DNA of 64,000 bases from Terriglobia bacterium. GTDB taxonomy: Bacteria; Acidobacteriota; Terriglobia; Bryobacterales; Bryobacteraceae. Position 1 is the stretch's first letter. The number at the start of each line of letters is the position of its first letter. Below the pieces are notes generated by a model that searched no databases, was not told the origin of the DNA, and worked only from the letters and a program-made list of their open reading frames with translations. Of the stretch, positions 51,106 to 60,188 are shown one piece after another. Where the stretch lies: assembly GCA_020073445.1 (NCBI GenBank), contig JAIQFE010000026.1, positions 1 through 64,000 of the forward strand, given 5' to 3'. Both the position numbers and the translations under genes were made by a program.

Positions 51106-52368
51106 TCATCCCGCGCAGGCTGGAACCGCGGCCTTCGCGATACCGCCACCAAAGATACGATCGTACTGCTCATCTAACGCCTTGCGATACTCCTCTATCC
51201 TTTGGTCAATCTCCGACCTAATATTCTCACTGTGTTCTTCGAGCCTCGTTATCTGTCCGACCAATCCTTCGATATCAATGTGCTCGATATCCTGGCAGAA
51301 TTCTCCCAAGCCGATCTCCGTAATCAGCGCTTCAACCTTCTCATGATACGAGACCGCCACCACTAACTTAGTGACCATCAAGCCCAATAAGACGTTGTGA
51401 AACCGACTCGCAACCACGATATCGGTTGTGGATAACTGGGACAACACATCCTCGAACGAAGAGGCCGGCTCATCGATGATCTTGCCCGGATACTGGACTC
51501 CGCGGCCCTCCAGTAAACGCCTCAGGTCCTCTCTCACACGCCTGTCATACGTAACGTCCCCGATCAGCAACCGGATCGTGTATTTTCGATCAAGCAACCG
51601 ACTCATAAAGCTGGCGACTTTCTCGACATAAACGTTGTAAAGGCGTTCATCGTCCTCCAATGTGCCGCGCTTGCTGTAATACGTCATCACACCTAGTCCG
51701 ATCACGCCTCCTTGGCCACCACGGCAGCGGCGGACTGGTATCATCGCTCTTGGCAGGCTGAAGGCCAAATCGGGATAGACGTTGTCTCCCGTTGTATCGA
51801 AACCAATGCTTTCCAGGTACTTCCTGGAGAATGTATCACGGTAGGAGCGGTAATCTGCCAACGCCAAGGCAGCCTTCACGAAACGCCTGCTCAGCGGGTG
51901 ACGTATCGGGCCCGCCCCCACACTTAGAAACAGGACCTTGCACCCACACAATTTCGCCGCAACGGACCATCTAAGTATGTCATAGTGCAGGTCAAATGGG
52001 CTTATGCCGAAATCTCCCAGCATTCCAGTCCCTGTCATGACGAGCATATCTACGCCCCTTAGCCTGCCGACCGTCTTAACCCATCGAGATATCTCGATCG
52101 GAATTCCAATAGCGATCCGTCTTACTATTCTCATTGCCCGGCTGCTCAGGGGCGGCAGGGAGCTTTCTCGGATCGCAACTGCAGAGACGTGATATCTTGA
52201 CGCCGTTTCTTCAGGGCCCGTGCAAATACCGACAACCTCGGCGGTTGGCATGAACTTTCGGAGGTTATATAACAGTGCCTCAAGTGTGCACTCATTGCCT
52301 AGGTTACCGGCACCAAAGACGCCGAAAAAGCCTATCTTTGGTCGTCTCGGATTTTTACTCACGTGCAA
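51106..52368 (-). CDS. Polysaccharide pyruvyl transferase family protein (420 aa)
   Basis: The start is typical (KIGFFGVFGAGNLGNECTLE, with the GNxGN loop). MLVMTGTGMLGDFG and GCKVLFLSVGAGPI continue the N-terminal domain, and the C-terminal domain shows TDIVVASRFHNVLLGLM with a conserved Arg-His. Such enzymes add ketal pyruvate from phosphoenolpyruvate to a sugar of an EPS, giving it negative charge. It lies within the modification block, between the methyltransferase and FemAB genes. Confidence 0.9.
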   Translation of the reverse strand: MHVSKNPRRPKIGFFGVFGAGNLGNECTLEALLYNLRKFMPTAEVVGICTGPEETASRYHVSAVAIRESSLPPLSSRAMRIVRRIAIGIPIEISRWVKTVGRLRGVDMLVMTGTGMLGDFGISPFDLHYDILRWSVAAKLCGCKVLFLSVGAGPIRHPLSRRFVKAALALADYRSYRDTFSRKYLESIGFDTTGDNVYPDLAFSLPRAMIPVRRCRGGQGGVIGLGVMTYYSKRGTLEDDERLYNVYVEKVASFMSRLLDRKYTIRLLIGDVTYDRRVREDLRRLLEGRGVQYPGKIIDEPASSFEDVLSQLSTTDIVVASRFHNVLLGLMVTKLVVAVSYHEKVEALITEIGLGEFCQDIEHIDIEGLVGQITRLEEHSENIRSEIDQRIEEYRKALDEQYDRIFGGGIAKAAVPACAG

Positions 52369-52399
52369 TCACGCTCCGCTAACATAAGATTACTGGTCC

Positions 52400-53056
52400 C
52401 TATCGATTCTTCGAGGAACAAATGAAGAAGTATTCGATAGCAAACCGGCGACTGAACAACGGAATGGTTAGATTAATTCGCATTTGGAGGTTCTTGGTAC
52501 GTTCCGTGAATGGCTCCTCGTGATGCCAATGGTGGGAAGTTGGCAGAACTCTATCAACACGGAAGAAACGCCGCAAGCTTTTATGAAACTCGTCGAATGA
52601 TTGAACGTTGTTGTAGAGCTCGTAAATCTTCCTGCGGATATGATTAAAGTTTACGTACGAGAGAATGAAGGTCCCATCGTTTTTCAATAACCGTGCTATC
52701 TCTGAGAATTTCTGGTCCTGAACAGTGCCAATATATTCGAACACCCCTTGGGCTATAATGATGTCGAATCGTTTATCTCTAAAGGATATTGGAGTTTCAA
52801 CAAAGTCGGTCTGAATTACATTTGGCCCCGGATCGTGTATGGCAATATCAATGCCATGATAGTCTATGTTCCCGGCAAGCAGGCGTTTCAGGGTTGCGGG
52901 CCCGCAACCCACGTCCAGAAGGTCGCATTGCTTGCCTCGTGCGATCTCATTAATGAGTCGAGCCGCTTTCTCGAGGCGAAAATGGGGCTGAGCATAGTTC
53001 AAGTTCTCTTTTGCCCATAGATCTCGTTTGTGGTATGTTTCGCTCACTTGCCGCAT
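52400..53056 (-). CDS. Class I SAM-dependent methyltransferase (218 aa)
   Basis: Motif I (DLLDVGCGPATLKRLL) and motif II/III (FDIIIAQGVFEYIG, LLKNDGTFILSYVNFNH) identify a Rossmann methyltransferase. The substrate is unknown; a sugar or lipid-linked intermediate is likely from context. Base composition is unlike its neighbours: the sampled 60 bases 52681-52740 have 23 G+C, and the protein is rich in Ile, Asn and Lys. This suggests recent acquisition from a lower-GC donor. Confidence 0.88.
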   Translation of the reverse strand: MRQVSETYHKRDLWAKENLNYAQPHFRLEKAARLINEIARGKQCDLLDVGCGPATLKRLLAGNIDYHGIDIAIHDPGPNVIQTDFVETPISFRDKRFDIIIAQGVFEYIGTVQDQKFSEIARLLKNDGTFILSYVNFNHIRRKIYELYNNVQSFDEFHKSLRRFFRVDRVLPTSHHWHHEEPFTERTKNLQMRINLTIPLFSRRFAIEYFFICSSKNR

Positions 53057-53179
53057 AAGATGCGCTCCTCTGTGCCAAAACTTTCAAGTAGTTGGCGCTG
53101 TAGCTCGGTCGTAGTCACGGTAGACGCGGGATCGGAAGAACAGATTTACAAGAAAGTTGCCTTGCGAGGGGCCCAAGGG

Positions 53180-55399
53180 CTAATCCCGCAAACTCTCGCT
53201 TTTTTGCGTTTGAGACCGTCGTCTGCCAAGGGGCCAATTGATGCCGGTGTCCCTAAACAGGCCCACGTACACGGCCTTCTGTTTCATGAGGAAAAGAAGA
53301 GACAGGAGATAGACGCCGAACAAGATCGCACATTCCGCAACCAGTTGCACTAACGGCGGTTCCACGAGATTAATCTGCGTGTAGACAGCCAGCGTTGCAC
53401 CGGCAGCGATGGTAACGGAGATGACGGAAGGGGCCACCGCTCTGTAGATGTCTCGCGCAGTAATGAGAGTGCCCTGCTTCGCCCATAGCTGAAAGGGAAC
53501 GATGCAAACAACTATGCCGATGGAAAATCCCAGCGCCACTCCCTGGGGGCCATGTGTCAGTCCAAGCGCATAGCTCAGAATCAGCACGGGCGTCATCGAC
53601 ATTGCGATTCTGAGAAACCGACCGGCTCGGCCTCCAGCCAACATCAACCAGGCAAATGGGTTGATCAAGGCAAAGCCCAGAACCGTTGGTGTCAAAAGAC
53701 GAAAGATCAGTACCGCCTCATGCCATTTTGGTCCAAGAAAAATCGCAATGATATCGTCGGCGAACAGCGCACACGCCATCGTAATTGGCATGACTAGGGA
53801 CAGAAAGACACTGTAACTCTTCAAGAAAGCCGTTCTGAGGCGCGAGGGATCGTTCTGGAGGCGCGACAAAACCGGAAATGCCACCCACCCAATCGTTGAA
53901 TATAGATTGTCGGTTGGCAAGTTGATCAGTTGGTAAGCGCGGCCATAGATCCCTAATGCGGCGGCGCCCCACCATCGACCGATCAGCACTTTGTCGACAT
54001 TATAGCCAATGTAGATAATGAGATTGTTCAACGTAACCGCGCCGCCAAACATCAGCATCGATCGGACGCCTGACTGGCGTTGTGGCATACCGGGAATCCA
54101 TCGAGTGGTCATCCAGACTCCTGGAAGACTTAACGCTGGTTGGGCGATCGTCATCACGACCAGTGCCCAATATCCATAGCCCGACAGGGCCATTCCAATA
54201 GCCAGCGCGATGCTCAATGCCATGGAAACAATATCGACAAGCGCTAGCGCCGAAAAGCGCATGCTCCGCTGCAACATCGCGCGATGCTGTGCGGCCGCGC
54301 CAATGAAAAGAAAGCTTGTCCCCAAAGCCACAGTCACCCAGAACAGTCGAGGCTCTTGATAAAAAACGGCGATAACCGGCGCCGCCGCCACCGCCAGCAA
54401 CGCGAGCAACCCGCCTACCAAGAGATTGGCCCAAAAGAGTGTAGAGACTTGCGCCGTTGTCAGCGAACCATGCTGAATCGTGGCCATCGACAGACCAGCA
54501 TCGCGGAACAACGCGAGGAAGCCCGTGAATGCCGTCACCATGTTCACCAGCCCGAAGTCTTCCTTAAGTAAAAGTCTGGCCAGCACCATCAACGACCCAG
54601 TGCGCAAGACTAGGACGCCAGCCTGGCCGACGGTGGAAACGAGTGCTCCGCGGGCCGCCTTCCGAGGCAGATCCGCCAGCGCGACATCGCCCCCAAAACT
54701 TTCCTTTGCCTGACCTACAGGGATCGCCTCAGTGACAGCACAAGGCCCATTTGCTGTGGGAGCGGCGACACTATGCCGGTTATCAATAGCCTCGGCAGAC
54801 TTCGAAGAAATACAGCCGCCGGCCTCTTGGTTATCGTGGTCGGAAGGCACCATCCTATCTCGCTGGCTCTCCTCGCACTCGAGTATTTTATGGATCGCCT
54901 CAAGCAAAGATGGCGCGACAACATCCGCGCTGCCAGCCGCAGCCTCCTGACCGTCCAGCAGTCGAGCTGTCTTGCATCCTGCGTTTCTGCCAGCCTCCAC
55001 GTCGATTTCGGAATCACCAATCATCCAGGATGCAGTTAAGTCTATTTGGTGTTTGCGCGCTGCATCCAGCAGCAACCCGGGCGCCGGCTTGCGGCAACTG
55101 CAAGGGGGTTGTTTTTCATGCGGGCAGTAATACACTCCGTCGATGGTCGCTCCGCGGCCCGCCAATGAATCGCACATTTGTCGGTGTAGCGAATCCAAGT
55201 CGGCGACTGTGATCAGTTCCTTGGCGATACAGCGCTGGTTGCTCACTACAATGACGCGGAATCCGGATCCGTTCAGCAGGGCGATGGCTCGCGCCACACC
55301 GGGAAGAAACTGCATTTCGTCCCAGTTGGTGACGTACTGCCCCTCCGCAGGCTTTCGGTTGATGACCCCGTCACGATCCAGGAATGCAGCCTTACTCAT
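53180..55399 (-). CDS. GmhB-type heptose phosphatase fused to a Wzx/MOP flippase (739 aa)
   Basis: Residues 1-172 are a HAD-IIIA phosphatase: motif I DRDGVIN (Asp8, Asp10), motif II VVSNQ, a zinc site CPH with CSC (Cys92, His94, Cys100, Cys102), Lys104 and motif IV GDSEID (Asp129). This is the layout of D-glycero-D-manno-heptose 1,7-bisphosphate phosphatase. A hydrophilic linker (about 173-245) leads to a multi-pass MOP flippase (about 246-725: LARLLLKEDFGLVNMVTAFT, MFGGAVTLNNLIIYIGYNVD), WzxC-like. The ATG at 55399 overlaps the gmhA stop by eight bases; the frame is open further upstream to 55525 but that part lies inside gmhA. No stop or frameshift separates the parts. An internal ATG at 54853 could also start a free flippase. 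Confidence 0.85.
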   Translation of the reverse strand: MSKAAFLDRDGVINRKPAEGQYVTNWDEMQFLPGVARAIALLNGSGFRVIVVSNQRCIAKELITVADLDSLHRQMCDSLAGRGATIDGVYYCPHEKQPPCSCRKPAPGLLLDAARKHQIDLTASWMIGDSEIDVEAGRNAGCKTARLLDGQEAAAGSADVVAPSLLEAIHKILECEESQRDRMVPSDHDNQEAGGCISSKSAEAIDNRHSVAAPTANGPCAVTEAIPVGQAKESFGGDVALADLPRKAARGALVSTVGQAGVLVLRTGSLMVLARLLLKEDFGLVNMVTAFTGFLALFRDAGLSMATIQHGSLTTAQVSTLFWANLLVGGLLALLAVAAAPVIAVFYQEPRLFWVTVALGTSFLFIGAAAQHRAMLQRSMRFSALALVDIVSMALSIALAIGMALSGYGYWALVVMTIAQPALSLPGVWMTTRWIPGMPQRQSGVRSMLMFGGAVTLNNLIIYIGYNVDKVLIGRWWGAAALGIYGRAYQLINLPTDNLYSTIGWVAFPVLSRLQNDPSRLRTAFLKSYSVFLSLVMPITMACALFADDIIAIFLGPKWHEAVLIFRLLTPTVLGFALINPFAWLMLAGGRAGRFLRIAMSMTPVLILSYALGLTHGPQGVALGFSIGIVVCIVPFQLWAKQGTLITARDIYRAVAPSVISVTIAAGATLAVYTQINLVEPPLVQLVAECAILFGVYLLSLLFLMKQKAVYVGLFRDTGINWPLGRRRSQTQKSESLRD

Positions 55400-55988
55400 G
55401 GAATATCGTTTGTTCAACAATTTCTGCGACGATGTGGCCCACCAGGATATGACACTCCTGAATTCGGGGAGTCTCGCTGGATGGTACACAGATGCAATGG
55501 TCCACGGCGTTCTTGAGCTTCCCACCAGTGCAACCGGTCAATGCGACCGTGCGCAGGCCGGCCTTCTTCGCCACAGACACAGCATGGACCACATTCGGCG
55601 AATTACCGCTGGTCGAAATACCGATAGCGACGTCTCCGGGGCGCCCCAAAGCTTCAATCTGCCGGGAAAACACGACATCGAACGCGTAATCATTCCCGAT
55701 CGCCGTCAGACATGAAGTATTCACAGAAAGAGCCAACGCGGGCAAAGCGGGCCGATCAAATGCGAATCGTCCGACAAATTCAGCGGCAATGTGCTGAGCG
55801 TCTGCTGCGCTTCCGCCATTCCCGAAGAGAAACACTTTGTTTCCCTGCTTGATTGAATCCACCAGGAGTTGGCTGACTCTAACTACAGTCGAAACTACTT
55901 CAGTGCTGCTCAAAAGGGATTGCTTCGTAGTAATCGACGCTTGTATCGACCTGCTAACGCGTTGTTCAAAATCATCTGAGTTCGTCAT
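55392..55988 (-). CDS. gmhA: Sedoheptulose 7-phosphate isomerase (SIS domain)
   Basis: The SIS domain motifs of GmhA are all present: FLFGNGGSAADAQHIAAEFV, GRFAFDRPALPALALSVNTS, ISTSGNSPNV and the C-terminal ECHILVGHIVAEIVE. The enzyme converts sedoheptulose 7-phosphate to D-glycero-D-manno-heptose 7-phosphate, the first step of both heptose routes. The frame can be extended to a TTG at 56012 directly abutting the hddC stop; the ATG at 55988 is preferred. It overlaps the GmhB-Wzx fusion gene by eight bases. Confidence 0.95.
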   Translation of the reverse strand: MTNSDDFEQRVSRSIQASITTKQSLLSSTEVVSTVVRVSQLLVDSIKQGNKVFLFGNGGSAADAQHIAAEFVGRFAFDRPALPALALSVNTSCLTAIGNDYAFDVVFSRQIEALGRPGDVAIGISTSGNSPNVVHAVSVAKKAGLRTVALTGCTGGKLKNAVDHCICVPSSETPRIQECHILVGHIVAEIVEQTIFHE

Positions 55989-56012
55989 TTGCTCTGGGTT
56001 CTTGCCCGTCAA

Positions 56013-56777
56013 CTAGTGTCCTTCGTGTTTTGGCGCAACAGTCGGATTGCTCTCAGTCAAGGCAACAGCATAAAGCCGATCACAAATCGCCTGAGCACGA
56101 GCGTAATCTTCGGGGGTGCCTATGTCAATGAACATTCCATCCTCCTCGAGCGCGTACACTCCGTGAGTGAGTAACCGGGGAAGCACGTCCCTTTCCAGGC
56201 TGGCCGGCCCTTCGGGTATGTGGTCAAGAACAGAACGGCTGAAGACGTAGACACCGCCATTCACGAGTCCAGGAGCATCGCCGTCGGATTTTTCCGCAAA
56301 CCCGGTCACTCGATCGCCCGGACCCACATGGACTGTTCCGTACCGGCGCGCATTCGGCACTTTGAGCACCGCCATGCTCATTAACCCACCGTGTTCACGA
56401 TGAAACCGAATGAGTCGACCGAAATCCATTTCCAGGAACGAATCCCCATTCATGACCAAGAATTCAGCCGTGTCTTCCAAGTGGTGCCGGGCAAACTTCA
56501 CTGCGCCCGCAGTTCCCAATGGATGCGGCTCCGTCGAATAACAGATGGCCATGCCCAGATCTCGGCCATCGCCAAATCTGCTTTCGATCTGGCCGGCTAG
56601 ATATCCGGTGCACATTACCAGACGGCAGACTTCCTGGTGCCTCAGTTGCCCAATCAACAAATCGAGAAACGACCGGTCCCCCAACGACGCTAGCGGCTTT
56701 GGTGTCGACGGGACCACCGAGGCTAGGCGAGTCCCCATGCCACCGACGAGTAGAACAGCGGTAGTGGTACCAAGCAT
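56013..56777 (-). CDS. hddC: Heptose 1-phosphate guanylyltransferase-like nucleotidyltransferase
   Basis: The nucleotidyltransferase signature TTTAVLLVGGMGTRL followed by PKPLASLGDRSFLD, the nucleotide-binding LVMNGDSF and the end GMFIDIGTPEDYARA match HddC/RfbA-like enzymes. With GmhA, HddA and GmhB nearby, D-glycero-alpha-D-manno-heptose 1-phosphate guanylyltransferase is the best call; specificity is from context. The frame extends upstream to 56852 over the end of the Gmd-like gene; the ATG at 56777 (MLGTTTAVL) starts the domain cleanly. Confidence 0.85.
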   Translation of the reverse strand: MLGTTTAVLLVGGMGTRLASVVPSTPKPLASLGDRSFLDLLIGQLRHQEVCRLVMCTGYLAGQIESRFGDGRDLGMAICYSTEPHPLGTAGAVKFARHHLEDTAEFLVMNGDSFLEMDFGRLIRFHREHGGLMSMAVLKVPNARRYGTVHVGPGDRVTGFAEKSDGDAPGLVNGGVYVFSRSVLDHIPEGPASLERDVLPRLLTHGVYALEEDGMFIDIGTPEDYARAQAICDRLYAVALTESNPTVAPKHEGH

Positions 56778-56782
56778 CCTAG

Positions 56783-57727
56783 CTAGATTACTCGGTCCCA
56801 GTGCTCGAGCATGGACAGGAGAGTCTGCTCGATTGTACGCCGCGGTACCCAACCGGTATCTTTGCGAAATTTTTCCGAGCTGCCGAAAATGATCTTCTCA
56901 TCCGAAGGCCTCATCAGGTGCGGAGCCTGCCGAATCTCGACATTCAAACCCGACAGGCGAATCGCCGTCCGCAAGACCTCACTCATCTGATGCGTGGTGG
57001 ACGCGCAGAGATTGTATGCTTCGCCCCGCTTCCCTTTCACTGCAAGGTAAAAGCCACGTACGGTATCGTTCACGTCTAGGAGTGCGCGGTGGGGTTTCAA
57101 GTTCCCGACTTCGATCACCGGCCGCTGGAGTCCCTTCTTTATCTTAATCAGTTGGCGCACAAAATCCGATGGCGCGTCATCGGTCTTTCCTGGCCCCGTG
57201 GTGTTGAAAAGCCGAAGGTTGACTGCCGGGATGCCATAATCCAAGAAATATTCTCGCGCCAGCAAGTCCAGGCAGACTTTGCTGATACCGTAGGGGTGCA
57301 AAGGGCGAAGTGGCTGCTCCTCGGTGACCGGGATCGCTGACGCCGGCACATGCCCGTACTCCGCACTCGAGCAGGCCGAAACTACGATTGGCGAGCGCTT
57401 CATGTGACGCACCGCCTCGAACAGATATAGCGAGCCCATGATGTTTGATTCAAAGGTCCAAACAGGGTCTGCCCACGATACGGTTGGCAAACTTTGGGCG
57501 CCAAGGTGAAAAACGTGCGTAGGCTCGTATTCTTTCAAGAGTTGCAATACTCTCTGGCCATTGCGCAGATCGCATTGGACAAAGCTTAAGTTAGGCATCT
57601 TCGGCAACGAGACGGCCTGACGCGACAGGTATCCGCCGATGACGTTCCACCCCTTTGCTTGAAGGAACTTAACCAGATGGGACCCGATAAAACCTTCAGC
57701 GCCTGTCACGAACGCAGTCTTGGTCAT
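56783..57727 (-). CDS. GDP-sugar 4,6-dehydratase / reductase-like SDR (314 aa)
   Basis: An extended SDR with TGAEGFIGSHL, HLGAQSLPTVSWADPVWTFE, SACSSAEYGHV and YGISK (Tyr and Lys). The sequence FNTTGPGKTDDAPSDFVRQL followed by VIEVGNLKPHRALLDVNDTV is the signature of the GMD/RMD group acting on GDP-mannose derivatives. Beside a GDP-heptose pathway, the likely substrate is GDP-D-glycero-D-manno-heptose or its 4-keto-6-deoxy form. It is six bases from hddC. Confidence 0.87.
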   Translation of the reverse strand: MTKTAFVTGAEGFIGSHLVKFLQAKGWNVIGGYLSRQAVSLPKMPNLSFVQCDLRNGQRVLQLLKEYEPTHVFHLGAQSLPTVSWADPVWTFESNIMGSLYLFEAVRHMKRSPIVVSACSSAEYGHVPASAIPVTEEQPLRPLHPYGISKVCLDLLAREYFLDYGIPAVNLRLFNTTGPGKTDDAPSDFVRQLIKIKKGLQRPVIEVGNLKPHRALLDVNDTVRGFYLAVKGKRGEAYNLCASTTHQMSEVLRTAIRLSGLNVEIRQAPHLMRPSDEKIIFGSSEKFRKDTGWVPRRTIEQTLLSMLEHWDRVI

Positions 57728-57915
57728 TTTGATAGTTAGGCGGCCTAGGTTTCGCGCCTAATTAGCCGAGGCGAACCGGCCGATCAGATTGTCCAGCAGG
57801 TATGCAACCTTGATTCTGGCGATACAAGGCTCACGAACGGAGATCGATCAGCATGTCCCCAGCGCGCCCTCACCGGGAGAGCGAAGAGTGGGGCCGTGCA
57901 AGTCCCACAGGGAAG

Positions 57916-59925
57916 CTAATCAACAGCGGCGACGATACCCGTCGGCGGCGCTACATAAGAAGAGCCCGTGCTGGCTGCATAGCAGCCATCGGCGTCGAAG
58001 GCCAGCGCCCCGCTCGAACCCACAACGCCCTTCATCACGTTATACCAGCAGCTTTCAGCCGGAATGTAATAGGAATGACCTGCGGGGCCGTTTCCCCCAG
58101 TGACATCCGGCCCGACGGCCGGATAGGGAGTGGTGCCGAAGAAGGATGGCTTTGAGCTGAGATAGAAAGATGCCGGGAGATTCTGATTTCCTGGCACAGG
58201 ATTAGCAAAATTGGTGATGCCGCTTGGAACCTCTGAAGCATTCCATCTCGTCGCTGCCGTGACCGTGTCGTAATTCCCCCAGAACATACCCGTAGCCTTT
58301 ACGCGGGCGTCTTTGGTGGGTGAATTATCAGGGTCTCCCGTCGTGATGATGGCCTTGTCGTTGGTATTCTGGTCAACCGAGTAGGTTGTGTAATAGCCAC
58401 TCCGACCCAACACGTTACCGAGGATGTTGGAGAACCTGGTCCAAGCTTCGAGGTGGATCAAAGTAGTATTAGAGGCCTTGACCGGATTATTCCAAATGTC
58501 TCCGTACCAATGGTTTCGAAACTCCGTTATGAAGTGATGGCTTCCGTGCACGTCATCGGCGTTCATCCCCAGACCGGAATTCCCTTCTACGAGCAGCATG
58601 GCGATCCCGGCTTGGTGCAGCGTCACGGTAGGCTGCATCCAGTCATTCCCCGCGCCACCTGCCGTATAGTTATCATCGATGGAAAAGTTATGGGCGATGA
58701 CGCTTCCTACGTCCGATCCGTTCACGTTAATGGGCAGAGTCTCGTGCTGGAAGATGTTGTTCTCAACTTTACAGCCATCGGTCTGGGCGAATTCGATTCC
58801 ATAACTGGTCGAGCCCGCTCCGTTCGCGCTGCCATAGAAGTATGAGTCCCGAACTTCGCAATGGTTGCACTGATAGAGCCAGACATGATTTCGGCTACTG
58901 GCATTGAGTACGCGTACACCTTTGGCCCAGCACTGGATACATCCCGACATCATAATGTTGCTATTGATTCCGCCCAGCTGGTTGTTGAGTGACATGCTTT
59001 CAATGCCGTTCAGCGTCGCGAAGCTCTTGCCAGTGAATGCGGCCGGGCTCTGTGATGACCGCCAGTTTGGGAGCCGGATGCCGGGAGAGATGTTGATGTG
59101 AGTGCCGTCTACGATCTGAGTGATGATTTGTTGTTCCTGCTGACCCCGGTTGCCAGCGTTGCCGACACTCGTGCGGCTGAAGAATTCATCACCGTTGGTG
59201 GTTAGGCAGAAGCTTGGAGAAGTCCCGCAAATGGCGATGTCCCCTTTGGCAGGATAACCATCCGAGGTGTCATCCAGTTGATCTAGAAATAGCAGCGAGC
59301 TGGTTGACATTCCCGCCGTGCTGCCAACAGTCAATTGCGTCGTACCAATGGCATAGCCGCCCGTCCAGGTGGTCATTGCCCCAGCGCAAGGGGGCGCGCC
59401 GCCGCAGGGCGGGGCCAGATTCTGAAGGGAAGGGGTCGATATACAAACAGCCGTGCTGAATCCGCAACTTCCACTGTTCACGCTGCTGAATGTTATGAAA
59501 GTGGAGTTTGAGCCCGCGCCACGCAGCGTTACATTGCTCCTGCCACCAAAGTCGATCGTGCCAGAAATGGCGTACGTGCCCGCCGGAACACGGACCACCG
59601 TATTGTTGGGTGCGGAGGTGATTGCGCTATTGATGCTTGCCGCAGTAACGGTTCCGCCGAAGAGTGTGTTGCACTGGCTTGTCACGCAATTGGTTTGCCG
59701 ATTGGGAATTCCACCCGATACACCCGCCCCAGACCAATCAACTGCCCGGTTCGGGCTGAGAATTCCAGACCAGTTCTGGGCATTCGCAGAAGTGCTGAGA
59801 AGCAGCAAAAGGCCTGCAACCAGGACTGTCGGGATTGCTCTGGCTCTTGCCAAGCTTCTGACTTCAAACCGGAAAGGAGTATTGAGTAACATTGGGTTTG
59901 CCACCTCGGGTTCAGTGTAATCCAT
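57916..59925 (-). CDS. Secreted right-handed beta-helix protein (669 aa)
   Basis: A signal peptide (about 1-50: TVLVAGLLLLLSTSANAQ) is followed by a pectate lyase-like parallel beta-helix. An N-terminal cap holds TNCVTSQCNTLFGG, and rungs run from NNTVVRVPAGTYAISGTIDF through CIQCWAKGVRVLNASSRNHV, NHCEVRDSYFY and CKVENNIFQHETL. A C-terminal region (about 480-669) is different. Such folds occur in polysaccharide lyases, epimerases and tailspikes. No catalytic residues can be assigned. It lies inside the heptose gene set, between the Gmd-like and hddA genes. The ATG at 59892 (MLLNTPFRF) is an alternative start that still leaves the signal peptide. Confidence 0.82.
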   Translation of the reverse strand: MDYTEPEVANPMLLNTPFRFEVRSLARARAIPTVLVAGLLLLLSTSANAQNWSGILSPNRAVDWSGAGVSGGIPNRQTNCVTSQCNTLFGGTVTAASINSAITSAPNNTVVRVPAGTYAISGTIDFGGRSNVTLRGAGSNSTFITFSSVNSGSCGFSTAVCISTPSLQNLAPPCGGAPPCAGAMTTWTGGYAIGTTQLTVGSTAGMSTSSLLFLDQLDDTSDGYPAKGDIAICGTSPSFCLTTNGDEFFSRTSVGNAGNRGQQEQQIITQIVDGTHINISPGIRLPNWRSSQSPAAFTGKSFATLNGIESMSLNNQLGGINSNIMMSGCIQCWAKGVRVLNASSRNHVWLYQCNHCEVRDSYFYGSANGAGSTSYGIEFAQTDGCKVENNIFQHETLPINVNGSDVGSVIAHNFSIDDNYTAGGAGNDWMQPTVTLHQAGIAMLLVEGNSGLGMNADDVHGSHHFITEFRNHWYGDIWNNPVKASNTTLIHLEAWTRFSNILGNVLGRSGYYTTYSVDQNTNDKAIITTGDPDNSPTKDARVKATGMFWGNYDTVTAATRWNASEVPSGITNFANPVPGNQNLPASFYLSSKPSFFGTTPYPAVGPDVTGGNGPAGHSYYIPAESCWYNVMKGVVGSSGALAFDADGCYAASTGSSYVAPPTGIVAAVD

Positions 59926-60188
59926 GCCGTCCCTGCGTTCTGGGCAAGCATCTCATTATGTCTTATCGGCAACAACATCTTCCCTCTTTAGACCCGATCG
60001 ACTGAAAGTACCATTGCGGTTCCAAATTGACGGTAGCTAGTTCACTTCTCAAGTTGTTGAAACCACGGGTAAGAACACGCGGCTCGGGACACAAAGGCTC
60101 AAAAAGGATGTCTTTACGGAAGCTGGGAGGGGCGATCTCCTCCGAATCTAAGCTTCAAAATGCGCGGGAGAACTCCCCGTCGACGCAC

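Noticed and set aside
55400-55525. Longer N-terminus for the GmhB-Wzx fusion
   Set aside because: The 42 extra residues lie inside gmhA, look unlike a protein start, and the DRDG motif normally occurs within the first 10-12 residues, as it does from the ATG at 55399.
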